From Actinomadura opuntiae (GTDB taxonomy: Bacteria; Actinomycetota; Actinomycetes; Streptosporangiales; Streptosporangiaceae), in contig NZ_JASNWF010000022.1 in assembly GCF_030283205.1 (NCBI RefSeq), positions 124,001 through 188,000 on the forward strand: DNA of 64,000 nt, read 5' to 3'. Positions 41,016 to 49,394 of this stretch are shown here, piece after piece (position 1 is the stretch's first letter; every line of letters starts with the position of its first letter). The notes beneath the pieces were generated by a model. That model made no database searches. It saw only the letters and a list, made by a program, of their open reading frames with translations, and was not told the origin of the DNA. A program made the translations under genes and the position numbers.

Positions 41016-41275
41016 CGGGGCCACTCCTCCCGGCGCCGCGGCGCCGAACCGGCGGATCGCTCTGAGACTTATGTCTAGACCAGCGTCTCAACCCGAACAA
41101 GCGATTGGCCGTTTCCTGCCATGGTGACCGCGCCGCGGACCGCCGACAAGGGCGCCGCCCGCCGGCCCGGCGACGACATGACACGGTCTTTGCCCGAAAG
41201 GTCCGTTTCACCGCCGCGCGGCGGGTACGCCGATAAGGAAATACGACACTTCGACCTGGTCAGGGAGGTATCCCC

Positions 41276-41950
41276 ATGACTGGGATGACGGATTCCCCGC
41301 GCACCCGGATGGCCGGGATGCTCAAGACCCCCCGCAGCCGCGGCATGCTCAGCGGACTCCTGCTGATGCTGCTCGGCCTGTGGGGCGGCCTCATCCCGTT
41401 CGTCGGCCCCTACTTCGACTTCGGGTTCGGGTCCGGCGGTGCGTGGGTCTACAACAACGACCGGCTGGTCCTGTCCATCCTCCCGGCGATCGCCGTGATC
41501 CTGGGCGGGCTCATGCTGCTGTTCAGCGCCAACCGTCCGATCGCCCTCCTCGGCTCCTGGCTCGCCATCCTGGGCGGCCTGTGGTTCGTGGTGGGCACCA
41601 CCATCGCACCGCTGTGGAACACGAGCCTGGGCTCGGCCCTCGGCGGGCAGACCCGCCGGATCGCCGAGCAGCTCTCGTTCTTCCAGGGGCTGGGCGCCTT
41701 CACCATCATGCTGGCGTCGATGGCCCTCGGCCGGTTCCTGGTGGTCGGCGTGCGGGAGGCCCGGCGGGCCGACGCCGCGCACGCCGAACGCGACCGCGCC
41801 GCCACCGCGGCCGCCGCCCGGGAACGCACGGCCGGCGGGTCGACCGCCGCTCCGGAATGGGAGCCCCAGGAACGGCAGCGCCAGAACGGCCGGCACCAGC
41901 ACACGGCCGCCGACCGAACCTGGCGTGTGACCCCGCCCTCGCGCCGGTAG
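41276..41950 (+). CDS. Hypothetical four-helix membrane protein
   Basis: A 224-residue protein with helices at about 25-45 (GMLSGLLLMLLGLWGGLIPFVG), 62-82 (LSILPAIAVILGGLMLLF), 87-110 (IALLGSWLAILGGLWFVVG) and 135-155 (AFTIMLASMALGRFLVVG), and a charged, probably disordered tail. GGGAGGTATCCCC precedes the ATG. Not assigned to a known function. Divergent from the deacylase operon; the 260 bases between hold no further gene. Confidence 0.65.
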   Translation: MTGMTDSPRTRMAGMLKTPRSRGMLSGLLLMLLGLWGGLIPFVGPYFDFGFGSGGAWVYNNDRLVLSILPAIAVILGGLMLLFSANRPIALLGSWLAILGGLWFVVGTTIAPLWNTSLGSALGGQTRRIAEQLSFFQGLGAFTIMLASMALGRFLVVGVREARRADAAHAERDRAATAAAARERTAGGSTAAPEWEPQERQRQNGRHQHTAADRTWRVTPPSRR

Positions 41951-41973
41951 GCCGGCCCGGGAGGACGGCGAGG

Positions 41974-42000
41974 CCCGGCGGCGCATCCCGCGCCGCCGGG
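41974..42000 (+). terminator. Hairpin after the membrane protein gene
   Basis: Perfect 11-base arms CCCGGCGGCGC (41974-41984) and GCGCCGCCGGG (41990-42000) around ATCCC, without a T tract. It separates the membrane protein gene from the two-component operon. Confidence 0.75.
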
Positions 42001-42030
42001 GCTTCGCCTTGCCCGCACCTGCGGATTTAT

Positions 42031-42045
42031 CGGGGTTTAACCCCG
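42031..42045. promoter_or_regulatory. Short palindrome in the response-regulator promoter
   Basis: CGGGGTTTAACCCCG, 7-base arms around one base, 19 bases before the response-regulator start. The position suits an operator, possibly for autoregulation. Confidence 0.4.
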
Positions 42046-42064
42046 CCTGAGGCATGCTCGGCGC

Positions 42065-42727
42065 ATGCGTGTGCTGATCGTTGAGGATGAGCGGGTGCTC
42101 GCGGACACGATCGCCGACGGGCTGCGCGAGGAGGCCATGGCGGTGGACGTGGTCTACGACGGCGACGACGCGCTGGAACGGGCGTCCTGCAACGAGTACG
42201 ACGTGGTCGTGCTCGACCGGGACCTGCCGACGGTGCACGGCGACGAGGTGTGCCGCGAGCTGGCGGCCCGCCGCGGCCCGGCCCGGATCCTGATGCTGAC
42301 GGCGGCCGGGGACGTCGAGGACCGGGTCGACGGGCTGACCCTCGGCGCCGACGACTACCTGCCCAAGCCGTTCGTGTTCGGCGAGCTCGTGGCGCGGGTG
42401 CGGGCGCTCGCGCGGCGGTCGGGGACGCCGGTGCCGCCGGTGCTGGAGAGCCGCGGGATCCGGCTCGACCCGCACCGGCGGCGGGTCGCGCGCGACGGCC
42501 GGGAGCTGCGGCTGACGAACAAGGAGTTCGCCGTGCTGGAGGAGCTGCTGCGCGCCGAGGGCGGGGTGGTGAGCGCCGAGCGGCTGCTGGAGCGGGCCTG
42601 GGACGAGAACATCGACCCGTTCAGCAACATCGTGCGGGTGACGATGGCGACGCTGCGCCGCAAGCTCGGCGAGCCCTCGGTGATCGAGACGGTGACGGGG
42701 TCGGGCTACCGGCTGGAGGCGCGGTGA
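42065..42727 (+). CDS. OmpR/PhoB-family response regulator
   Basis: A 220-residue regulator. Receiver domain: acidic pocket VEDE near residue 8, phospho-acceptor Asp in YDVVVLDRDLPT (about 51), and the Lys in YLPKPF. A winged-helix DNA-binding domain follows (LRLTNKEFAVLEELL, then RVTMATLRRKLG and TVTGSGYRLEA). Its stop overlaps the kinase start as GTGA, so the pair is one transcription and translation unit. Confidence 0.93.
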   Translation: MRVLIVEDERVLADTIADGLREEAMAVDVVYDGDDALERASCNEYDVVVLDRDLPTVHGDEVCRELAARRGPARILMLTAAGDVEDRVDGLTLGADDYLPKPFVFGELVARVRALARRSGTPVPPVLESRGIRLDPHRRRVARDGRELRLTNKEFAVLEELLRAEGGVVSAERLLERAWDENIDPFSNIVRVTMATLRRKLGEPSVIETVTGSGYRLEAR

Positions 42728-43929
42728 ACATGCGCGGGATGCTGCGGACGCCGAGGCTGAGCGTCCGGACGCGGCTGACGCTGGTGTACGGGTCGCTGTT
42801 CCTGGTGATGTCGGCGGTGCTGGTCGCGGTGACGTACCTGCTGACGGTGCGGACGCTGGACCAGCGGCTGCCGGCGCGGACCACCGTCGACCCGCAGACG
42901 ATGGCGAAGCTGCGGATGCTGGCGAAGACGCAGGACCTCAACCAGGTCATGGCGCTGAAGGCCGAGGCGGACCGGCAGCTGACGCAGCAGAAGCACAGCG
43001 TGCTCGAGCAGCTGCTGCAGAGCTCGCTGCTGACGATGCTGGTGCTCGGCGTCCTGGCGGTGATGATCGGCTACCTGGTGGCGGGGCGGATGCTGCGCCC
43101 GCTGCACAAGGTGACCGCGACGGCGCGGCGGCTGTCGGAGAGCACCCTGCACGAGCGGATCGCGCTGGACGGGCCGCAGGACGAGATCAAGGACCTGGCC
43201 GACACGTTCGACCGGATGCTGGACCGGCTGAACCGGGCGTTCGACGCGCAGCGCCGGTTCGTCGCGAACGCCTCGCACGAGCTGCGCACGCCGCTGACCA
43301 TCAACCGGACGGTGCTGGAGGTGGCCATCGCCAGCCGCAAGAACCCGCCGGAGACCAAGGCGCTCGCGGACGTGCTGCTCGGCAACACCGAACGGCACGA
43401 GCGGCTGATCGACGGGCTGCTGCTGCTCGCCAGGTCCGAGCGGGAGCCGGCCGATCCCGCGCCGACGGCGCTGCCGGACGTGGTGCGCGGTGCCCTCGGC
43501 GAGCTGGACGGACGGACCGGCGAGGTGGACGTGGAGGCGCGGCTGGCGCCCGCGGAGGTGGCGGGTGATCCGGTGCTGCTGGAGCGCTGCGCGATGAACC
43601 TGCTGGAGAACGCGGTGAAGTACAACGTGCGGGACGGGCGGGTGTGGGTGCGCACCGGCGTCCGGGACGGGCAGGCGTTCCTGCAGGTGGTGAACACGGG
43701 GCGGCCCGTCCCGCTGTACGAGGTGGCGGGCCTCTTCGAGCCGTTCCGGCGGCTGCGGGCCGACCGGGTCGGGTCGGCGGACGGCGCGGGCCTCGGCCTG
43801 TCGATCGTGCGGGCGGTGGTGGGCGCGCACGGCGGGACGATCGAGACGGTCCCGCGGCCGGGCGGCGGGCTGTCGATCACCGTCCGGCTGCCCGTCCTGT
43901 CGCGCGCCGCCGCCCCGGTGCCGGTGTGA
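42724..43929 (+). CDS. Sensor histidine kinase
   Basis: A 401-residue membrane kinase. A first helix (LTLVYGSLFLVMSAVLVAVTYLL), a short extracytoplasmic loop of about 55 residues and a second helix (LTMLVLGVLAVMIGYLVAG) are followed by HAMP, then HisKA with the phospho-His in FVANASHELRTPL. The HATPase domain has N-box NLLENAVKYN, GLFEPFRRL and DGAGLGLSIVRAVV. The loop is too short for a large ligand domain, so it may sense membrane or envelope state. Partner of the upstream response regulator. Confidence 0.92.
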   Translation: MNMRGMLRTPRLSVRTRLTLVYGSLFLVMSAVLVAVTYLLTVRTLDQRLPARTTVDPQTMAKLRMLAKTQDLNQVMALKAEADRQLTQQKHSVLEQLLQSSLLTMLVLGVLAVMIGYLVAGRMLRPLHKVTATARRLSESTLHERIALDGPQDEIKDLADTFDRMLDRLNRAFDAQRRFVANASHELRTPLTINRTVLEVAIASRKNPPETKALADVLLGNTERHERLIDGLLLLARSEREPADPAPTALPDVVRGALGELDGRTGEVDVEARLAPAEVAGDPVLLERCAMNLLENAVKYNVRDGRVWVRTGVRDGQAFLQVVNTGRPVPLYEVAGLFEPFRRLRADRVGSADGAGLGLSIVRAVVGAHGGTIETVPRPGGGLSITVRLPVLSRAAAPVPV

Positions 43930-43964
43930 CCGCCGGCCGGCGCGGCCGCCGGCCCGCGTGACCG

Positions 43965-45788
43965 CTAGCCGGCGTTCTCGGCGGGCAGCGGCCAGGGCGG
44001 CGGCTGCGGCCAGTCGACGCGCCCCTCGGGGCGGGGCCGGTCGGTGCGGGCGGTCAGCCAGCGGTGGACGACCTTGCCGGTGGCGTTGCGGGGCAGCTCG
44101 GGGATGAAGTGCACGTCGCGCGGCACCGCGTACCGGGCGACCTGCGCGTGCACGTAGGCGCGGACGGCTTCGGCGTTGAGCCGGGCGCCGGGCCGCAGCA
44201 CGATGTAGGCGGCGAGGCGCTGGCCCCAGTCGTCGTCCGGGACGCCGATCACCGCGGCCTCGTCGACCTCGGGCAGGCGCATCAGGGCGTCCTCGACGTC
44301 TCCAGGGACGATGTTCTCGCCGCCGGAGACGACCATGCCGTCGGCGCGCCCGTCCACGAACAGCAGGCCGCGGTGGTCGATGTGGCCGAGGTCGCCGGTG
44401 GCGAGCAGCCCGTCGCGGACTTGCATCGGCTCGCCGCCGGTGTACCCCTCGAACAGCAGCTCGTTCGCGGCGAAGATCTCCCCGATGGTGGAGCGGCCGA
44501 CGCGGCGGCCGTCGGCGCCGACGATGGCCAGCGAGGTGTTGCGCGGCGGGCGGCCCGCGGTGCGCGGGTCGAGCCGCAGGTCGCGCGGGGTGGCGATGGA
44601 CACCCAGGACGCCTCGGTGGAGCCGTAGACGTTGTAGAGCTTGTCGCCGAACGCGTCCATGAACCGGGTGGCGAGGTCGCCGGGCAGCGCGGCGCCGCTG
44701 AGGGCGACGATCCGCAGCGAGGACGTGTCGTACAGCTCGCGGGTCCGCGGGGCCAGTTCGAGGATGCGCTGCAGCATGACGGGGACGGCGAACACGACGG
44801 TGTCGCGGTGGGCGGCGATCGAGCCCAGCGTCCGCTCGGGGTCGAAGCGGCGGTGCAGGACGATCGGCGCGCGCAGCGCCCAGGCCATCTGCAGCGCCGC
44901 GTAGCCCCAGGTGTGGAACAGCGGCGCCTCGATGATCATGGTCTGCCGGGTGCGCAGCGGGATCCGCGAGGTCATCGAGGCCAGCGGCCACAGCCCGGGC
45001 CGGGGCGGGCGGCGGGCGCCCTTGGGCCGGCCGGTGGTGCCCGAGCTGAGCATGATCGTCCGGCTCTGGATCTGCGGCGGGCCCGGCGCGGTGTCGGGCG
45101 CGGGCACCGAGCGGATCACCTCGTCGATGCTCGGGCCGGTGTCGGCGGGGCCGGGGTCGGCGCGCGGTGGGGGCGGCACGGTGGCGGGCGGCACGGTGGC
45201 GGGCGGCGCCGCGACGGGCGCGGCGAGGGGCATGTCCCCGCCGGGCGGTCCGGGGCGGCGGTCGGCCCACAGCACGGTGCGGCGCAGCGCGATCGGCACG
45301 TTGGCCAGCAGCGGCGCGAACTCGGCGTCGGCGACGATCAGGGCGGGGCGCAGCTCGCCGAGCACCGCGCGGATCTGGCCCGTTCCGAAGCCGGTGTTGA
45401 GCAGCACGACCTCGGCGCCGCGCCGGCTGCACGCGACGAGCGTCTCGACCATGCCGCGGTGGTTGCGGCACAGCACGCCGACGCGCGGGCGGGGGCCGTG
45501 CAGCGGCAGGCCGATGGCCAGGCGGGTGGTCCGGTCGTCGAGCTCGGCGAAGGTCAGGACGCCCTCGTCGTCGATGAGGGCGGGCCGGGACGGCGAGTGC
45601 GCGGCGGCCGCGGCGAGGACCCCGGCGAGGCTGGTGCCCCAGCGGCGCAGCGCGCCGAGCTGGCGGCCCACGCGGCCGGGGCCGCCGGACAGCAGGAGGC
45701 CGGTGCGCAGCAGGAGGGCGGCGAGGTCGCGGGCGTGCCCGATCCGCCGGCGCAGCCCCGGCCGGTACACGGGCCTCGCATGGGTCAC
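43965..45788 (-). CDS. Acyl-CoA synthetase (AMP-dependent ligase)
   Basis: A 607-residue adenylating enzyme with P-loop IMLSSGTTGRPKGARRP, A5-type YNVYGSTEASWVS, ATGDLGHIDHRGLLFVDGR, the hinge DGMVVSGGENI and catalytic Lys in RNATGKVVHRW. A Pro/Ala-rich insert (about residues 185-215, including the repeated TVPPATVPP) is unusual and probably a flexible loop. The ATP and hinge motifs are intact. GTG at 45788 follows GGAGGAGG by six bases. It is divergent from fadA; TACTnnnnAGTA-type sites in between may regulate both. Confidence 0.88.
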   Translation of the reverse strand: MTHARPVYRPGLRRRIGHARDLAALLLRTGLLLSGGPGRVGRQLGALRRWGTSLAGVLAAAAAHSPSRPALIDDEGVLTFAELDDRTTRLAIGLPLHGPRPRVGVLCRNHRGMVETLVACSRRGAEVVLLNTGFGTGQIRAVLGELRPALIVADAEFAPLLANVPIALRRTVLWADRRPGPPGGDMPLAAPVAAPPATVPPATVPPPPRADPGPADTGPSIDEVIRSVPAPDTAPGPPQIQSRTIMLSSGTTGRPKGARRPPRPGLWPLASMTSRIPLRTRQTMIIEAPLFHTWGYAALQMAWALRAPIVLHRRFDPERTLGSIAAHRDTVVFAVPVMLQRILELAPRTRELYDTSSLRIVALSGAALPGDLATRFMDAFGDKLYNVYGSTEASWVSIATPRDLRLDPRTAGRPPRNTSLAIVGADGRRVGRSTIGEIFAANELLFEGYTGGEPMQVRDGLLATGDLGHIDHRGLLFVDGRADGMVVSGGENIVPGDVEDALMRLPEVDEAAVIGVPDDDWGQRLAAYIVLRPGARLNAEAVRAYVHAQVARYAVPRDVHFIPELPRNATGKVVHRWLTARTDRPRPEGRVDWPQPPPWPLPAENAG

Positions 45789-45865
45789 CGCGCCTCCTCC
45801 GGTGATTTCGGGTCACGTTACCCACGAGTCCCGGCGCCGAACAAGGGCACCGGCGCGTCAGTGGT

Positions 45866-45900
45866 TACTGACGAGTAGCCTTTGTGGTTACCAGTGAGTA
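45866..45900. promoter_or_regulatory. Paired TACT-N4-AGTA operator-like sites
   Basis: TACTGACGAGTA (45866-45877) and TACCAGTGAGTA (45889-45900), 23 bases apart on the same face, lie between the divergent acyl-CoA synthetase gene and fadA. The first is a perfect TACT/AGTA palindrome, the second one base off. TetR-family repressors of fatty-acid degradation use sites of this kind (general knowledge); the actual repressor is not known. Confidence 0.5.
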
Positions 45901-45949
45901 GCATCAACCTGTCCACCACCGACAGCCCCATCCGCAGGGAGGACGACCC

Positions 45950-47152
45950 GTGCCTCGCACCGCACGCGACGTCGTGTTCGTCGACGGCGTACGCACGCCG
46001 TTCGGCAAGGCCGGCCCCAAGGGCCTGTACGCGCAGACCCGCGCCGACGACCTGGTCGTCCGCGCGATCCGCGAGCTGATGCGCCGCAACCCGTCCCTGC
46101 CGCCCGAGCGGGTGGACGAGGTCGCGGTCGCCGCCACCACCCAGACCGGCGACCAGGGCCTGACCATCGGGCGGTCCGCCGCCGTGCTCGCCGGGCTGCC
46201 CAAGAGCGTGCCCGGCTACGCCGTCGACCGGATGTGCGCGGGCGCGATGACCGCCGTGACCACGACCGGCGCCGGCATCGCGTTCGGCTCCTACGACGTC
46301 GTGATCGCGGGCGGCGTCGAGCACATGGGCCGGCACCCGATGGGCGAGGGCGTCGACCCGAACCCGCGGTTCCTCGCCGACCGGCTCGTCGACCCGTCCG
46401 CGCTGGTCATGGGCTCGACCGCGGAGAACCTGCACGACCGGTTCCCGCAGATCACCAAGGAGCGCGCGGACGCCTACGCGGTGCGCAGCCAGCAGAAGGT
46501 CGCCGCCGCCTACGCCGCCGGGAAGATCCAGCCGGACCTGGTCCCGACCGCGATCCGCAGCGCCGAGCAGGGCTGGGGCCTGGCGACCGAGGACGAGCCG
46601 CCGCGCCCCGGCACCACGCTCGACGACCTCGCCAAGCTCAAGACCCCGTTCCGCGTGCACGGCAACGTCACCGCCGGCAACGCCGCGGGCCTCAACGACG
46701 GCGCGACCGCCTGCCTGCTGGCCGCCGAGGACGTCGCCCGCGAGCTGGGCCTCGCGCCGAAGATGCGGCTGGTCGACTTCTCGTTCGCCGGCGTCGAGCC
46801 CGAGGTGATGGGCGTCGGGCCCGTCCCCGCGACCGAGAAGCTGCTCGCCCGCAACTCCCTCACCATGGACGACATCGGCCTCATCGAGATCAACGAGGCG
46901 TTCGCCGTGCAGGTGCTGGCGTTCCTGGAGCACTTCAAGATCGCCGACGACGACGCGCGGGTGAACCCGTGGGGCGGCGCGATCGCGCTCGGCCACCCGC
47001 TCGCCTCGTCCGGCGTGCGGCTGATGAACCAGCTGGCCCGGCTGTTCGAGGAGCGCGCCGACGTCCGCTACGGGCTGACGACGATGTGCGTCGGCATGGG
47101 CATGGGCGGAACCGTGCTCTGGGAGAACGTGAACTGGGAAGGCGCAAAGTGA
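45950..47152 (+). CDS. fadA: Acetyl-CoA acyltransferase (thiolase), beta-oxidation
   Basis: A 400-residue thiolase: nucleophile Cys in VDRMCAGAMTAV, GGVEHMGRHPMG, catalytic His in GGAIALGHPLASSGVR and the second Cys in TTMCVGMGMGGTVL. It cleaves 3-ketoacyl-CoA, releasing acetyl-CoA. First gene of the fadA-fadB operon; the GTG start at 45950 is preceded by an AGGGAGGACG site. The stop overlaps an in-frame GTG of fadB. Confidence 0.95.
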   Translation: MPRTARDVVFVDGVRTPFGKAGPKGLYAQTRADDLVVRAIRELMRRNPSLPPERVDEVAVAATTQTGDQGLTIGRSAAVLAGLPKSVPGYAVDRMCAGAMTAVTTTGAGIAFGSYDVVIAGGVEHMGRHPMGEGVDPNPRFLADRLVDPSALVMGSTAENLHDRFPQITKERADAYAVRSQQKVAAAYAAGKIQPDLVPTAIRSAEQGWGLATEDEPPRPGTTLDDLAKLKTPFRVHGNVTAGNAAGLNDGATACLLAAEDVARELGLAPKMRLVDFSFAGVEPEVMGVGPVPATEKLLARNSLTMDDIGLIEINEAFAVQVLAFLEHFKIADDDARVNPWGGAIALGHPLASSGVRLMNQLARLFEERADVRYGLTTMCVGMGMGGTVLWENVNWEGAK

Positions 47153-47202
47153 GCGACGCAGTCGTTCGGGGGGTCCGGGGGACCGCCCCCGGAGGGAACA
47201 CA

Positions 47203-49290
47203 GTGAGCAACCTCGGAGAAGTATTCGGCGACGAGGTCGTCACGCACGCCTACGTCCGTGACGTCGCGCTCCCCCACGGTGCCGGCACGCTCGCGCTGAT
47301 CACGCTCGACAACGGCCACGACCACACCAAGCCCAACACCTTCGGCCCGAACGGCCTGGCCGAGCTGGACGCCGCGATCGACCGGGTCGCCGGGCGCGAC
47401 GACATCGTCGCCGTCGGCGTCACCGGCAAGCCGTTCATCTTCGCGGTCGGCGCCGACCTCAAGGGCGTCCCGCTGATCACGAGCCACGCGGACGCGCGGG
47501 CCATCGGCAAGCTCGGCCACGACGTGTTCCGGCGGCTCGGCGAGCTGGGCGTCCCGTCGTTCGCCTACTACAACGGCGCGGCGATGGGCGGCGGCGTCGA
47601 GATCGGCCTGCACTGCACCTACCGGACGGTCTCCGCCGGGGTCCCGGCGTTCGCGCTGCCCGAGGCGTTCCTCGGCCTGGTGCCCGGCTGGGGCGGCACG
47701 TACCTGCTGCCGAACCTGATCGGCGCGGAGAAGGCGCTGAAGGTCGTCATCGACAACCCGCTCGCGCAGAACCGGATGCTCAAGGGCCGGCAGGCCTACG
47801 AGCTGGGCATCGCCGACGCGATCTTCGACTCGGCCGACTTCCTGGAGGAGTCGCTGGCCTGGACGGCCCGCGTCCTCAACGGCGAGATCACCGTCACCCG
47901 TCCCGAGGTCGACAAGGGCAAGGCGTGGGACGACGCCGTCGCGATGGCCCGCTGGAACCTCGAGGGCAAGCTGCACGGCGCGGCCCCGTCGTTCACCCGC
48001 GCGCTCGACCTGGTCGCCGCCGCGAAGGACCGGAGCCGCGACGAGGGCTTCGCCGCTGAGGACGAAGCGCTGGCCGACCTCATCATGAGCGACGAGCTGC
48101 GCGCCGGGCTGTACGCGTTCGACCTCACCCAGAAGCGCGCGAAGCGTCCCGCCGGCGCGCCGGACAAGGCGCTGGCCCGCAAGGTCACCAAGGTCGGCGT
48201 CGTCGGCGCGGGCCTGATGGCCTCGCAGCTCGCGCTGCTGTTCGCGCGCCGCCTTGAGGTGCCGGTCGTCATGACCGACCTCGACCAGGAGCGCCTGGAC
48301 AAGGGCGTCGGCTACGCGCACGGCGAGATCGACAAGCTGCTCGGCAAGGGCCGCCTCTCCCCCGACAAGGCCAACCGGCTGAAGGCACTGATCACCGGCT
48401 CGCTGACCAAGGACGCGTTCGCCGACGCCGACTTCGTCATCGAGGCCGTGTTCGAGGAGCTGTCGGTCAAGCAGAAGGTGTTCGCCGAGGTCGAGGAGCA
48501 CGTCTCCGCCGACTGCGTCCTGGCGACCAACACCTCCTCGCTCTCGGTCACCGAGATGGCAGCGAAGCTGGAGCACCCCGAGCGGGTCGTCGGCTTCCAC
48601 TTCTTCAACCCGGTCGCGGTGCTGCCGCTGCTGGAGATCGTCCGGGGCGAGCGGACCGACGACGCGGCGCTCGCCACCGCGTTCGCGGCGGGCAGGGCGC
48701 TGAAGAAGTCGTGCGTGCTGGTCAAGGACGCCCCGGCGTTCGTGGTCAACCGCGTCCTGCTGCGGCTGCTCGCCGAGATCGTGCAGGCGGTGGACGAGGG
48801 CACGCCGATCGAGGTCGCCGAGCGCGCCGCCGCGCCGCTCGGCCTGCCGATGCCGCCGTTCGTGCTGATGGGGCTGGTCGGCCCGGCGATCGCGCTGCAC
48901 GTCAACGAGACCCTGCACGCCGCGTTCCCGGACCGGTTCCCGCTGTCGGACAACCTCGCCAAGCTGGTCGCGGCCGGCAAGAGGGGCGTCTACCTGCCCG
49001 ACTTCTCCCTCGACCCGGAGGTCGTGGAGATCTTCGGCGGCGGGACGCGCCCGTCCACCGAGGAGCAGGTCCTCGACCGGGCGCTCGGCGCGCTCGCCGA
49101 CGAGATCCGCATCATGCTGGACGAGGGCGTCGTCGCGGCGGCCGAGGACATCGACCTGTGCATGATCCTCGGCGCCGGCTGGCCCTTCCACCTCGGCGGC
49201 ATCACCCCGTATCTGGACCGGTCGGGCGTCGCCGAGAAGGCGGCGGGCCGCCGCTTCCTCGCCCCCGGCACCGCCTCCCTGCCGGCCTGA
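47203..49290 (+). CDS. fadB: Fatty acid oxidation multifunctional protein
   Basis: A 695-residue bifunctional enzyme. The N-terminal crotonase domain hydrates enoyl-CoA: GKPFIFAVGADLKG, GAAMGGGVEIGLHC and LPEAFLGLVPGWGGTYLLP provide the oxyanion-hole and catalytic Glu region. The NAD-binding 3-hydroxyacyl-CoA dehydrogenase domain begins at VGVVGAGLMASQLALLFA (with Ala in place of the third Gly of GxGxxG, usual in this subfamily) and contains TNTSSLSVTEMA and VVGFHFFNPVAVLPLLEIV (catalytic His). GTG at 47203 follows GGAGGG. A strong terminator ends the operon. Confidence 0.95.
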   Translation: MSNLGEVFGDEVVTHAYVRDVALPHGAGTLALITLDNGHDHTKPNTFGPNGLAELDAAIDRVAGRDDIVAVGVTGKPFIFAVGADLKGVPLITSHADARAIGKLGHDVFRRLGELGVPSFAYYNGAAMGGGVEIGLHCTYRTVSAGVPAFALPEAFLGLVPGWGGTYLLPNLIGAEKALKVVIDNPLAQNRMLKGRQAYELGIADAIFDSADFLEESLAWTARVLNGEITVTRPEVDKGKAWDDAVAMARWNLEGKLHGAAPSFTRALDLVAAAKDRSRDEGFAAEDEALADLIMSDELRAGLYAFDLTQKRAKRPAGAPDKALARKVTKVGVVGAGLMASQLALLFARRLEVPVVMTDLDQERLDKGVGYAHGEIDKLLGKGRLSPDKANRLKALITGSLTKDAFADADFVIEAVFEELSVKQKVFAEVEEHVSADCVLATNTSSLSVTEMAAKLEHPERVVGFHFFNPVAVLPLLEIVRGERTDDAALATAFAAGRALKKSCVLVKDAPAFVVNRVLLRLLAEIVQAVDEGTPIEVAERAAAPLGLPMPPFVLMGLVGPAIALHVNETLHAAFPDRFPLSDNLAKLVAAGKRGVYLPDFSLDPEVVEIFGGGTRPSTEEQVLDRALGALADEIRIMLDEGVVAAAEDIDLCMILGAGWPFHLGGITPYLDRSGVAEKAAGRRFLAPGTASLPA

Positions 49291-49296
49291 GCCGGG

Positions 49297-49332
49297 TCGT
49301 CCGCCGCCCGCGCCTTCGCGGGCGGCGGACGA
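49297..49332 (+). terminator. Terminator of the fadAB operon
   Basis: A 16-base perfect stem, left arm 49297-49312 and right arm 49317-49332, with a 4-base CCTT loop. It follows fadB by 6 bases. No T tract, as is common in high-GC actinomycetes. Confidence 0.88.
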
Positions 49333-49394
49333 TCATAAGCGGCGCGCATCCGGGCATAGGGGTGTCACAACGACGTGACGCCGAGGAGCCGACG

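Noticed and set aside
42706-45825. Open frame of over 1000 codons on the - strand across the kinase and acyl-CoA synthetase
   Set aside because: Arg/Pro-rich shadow frame; the real genes in other frames show complete motifs.
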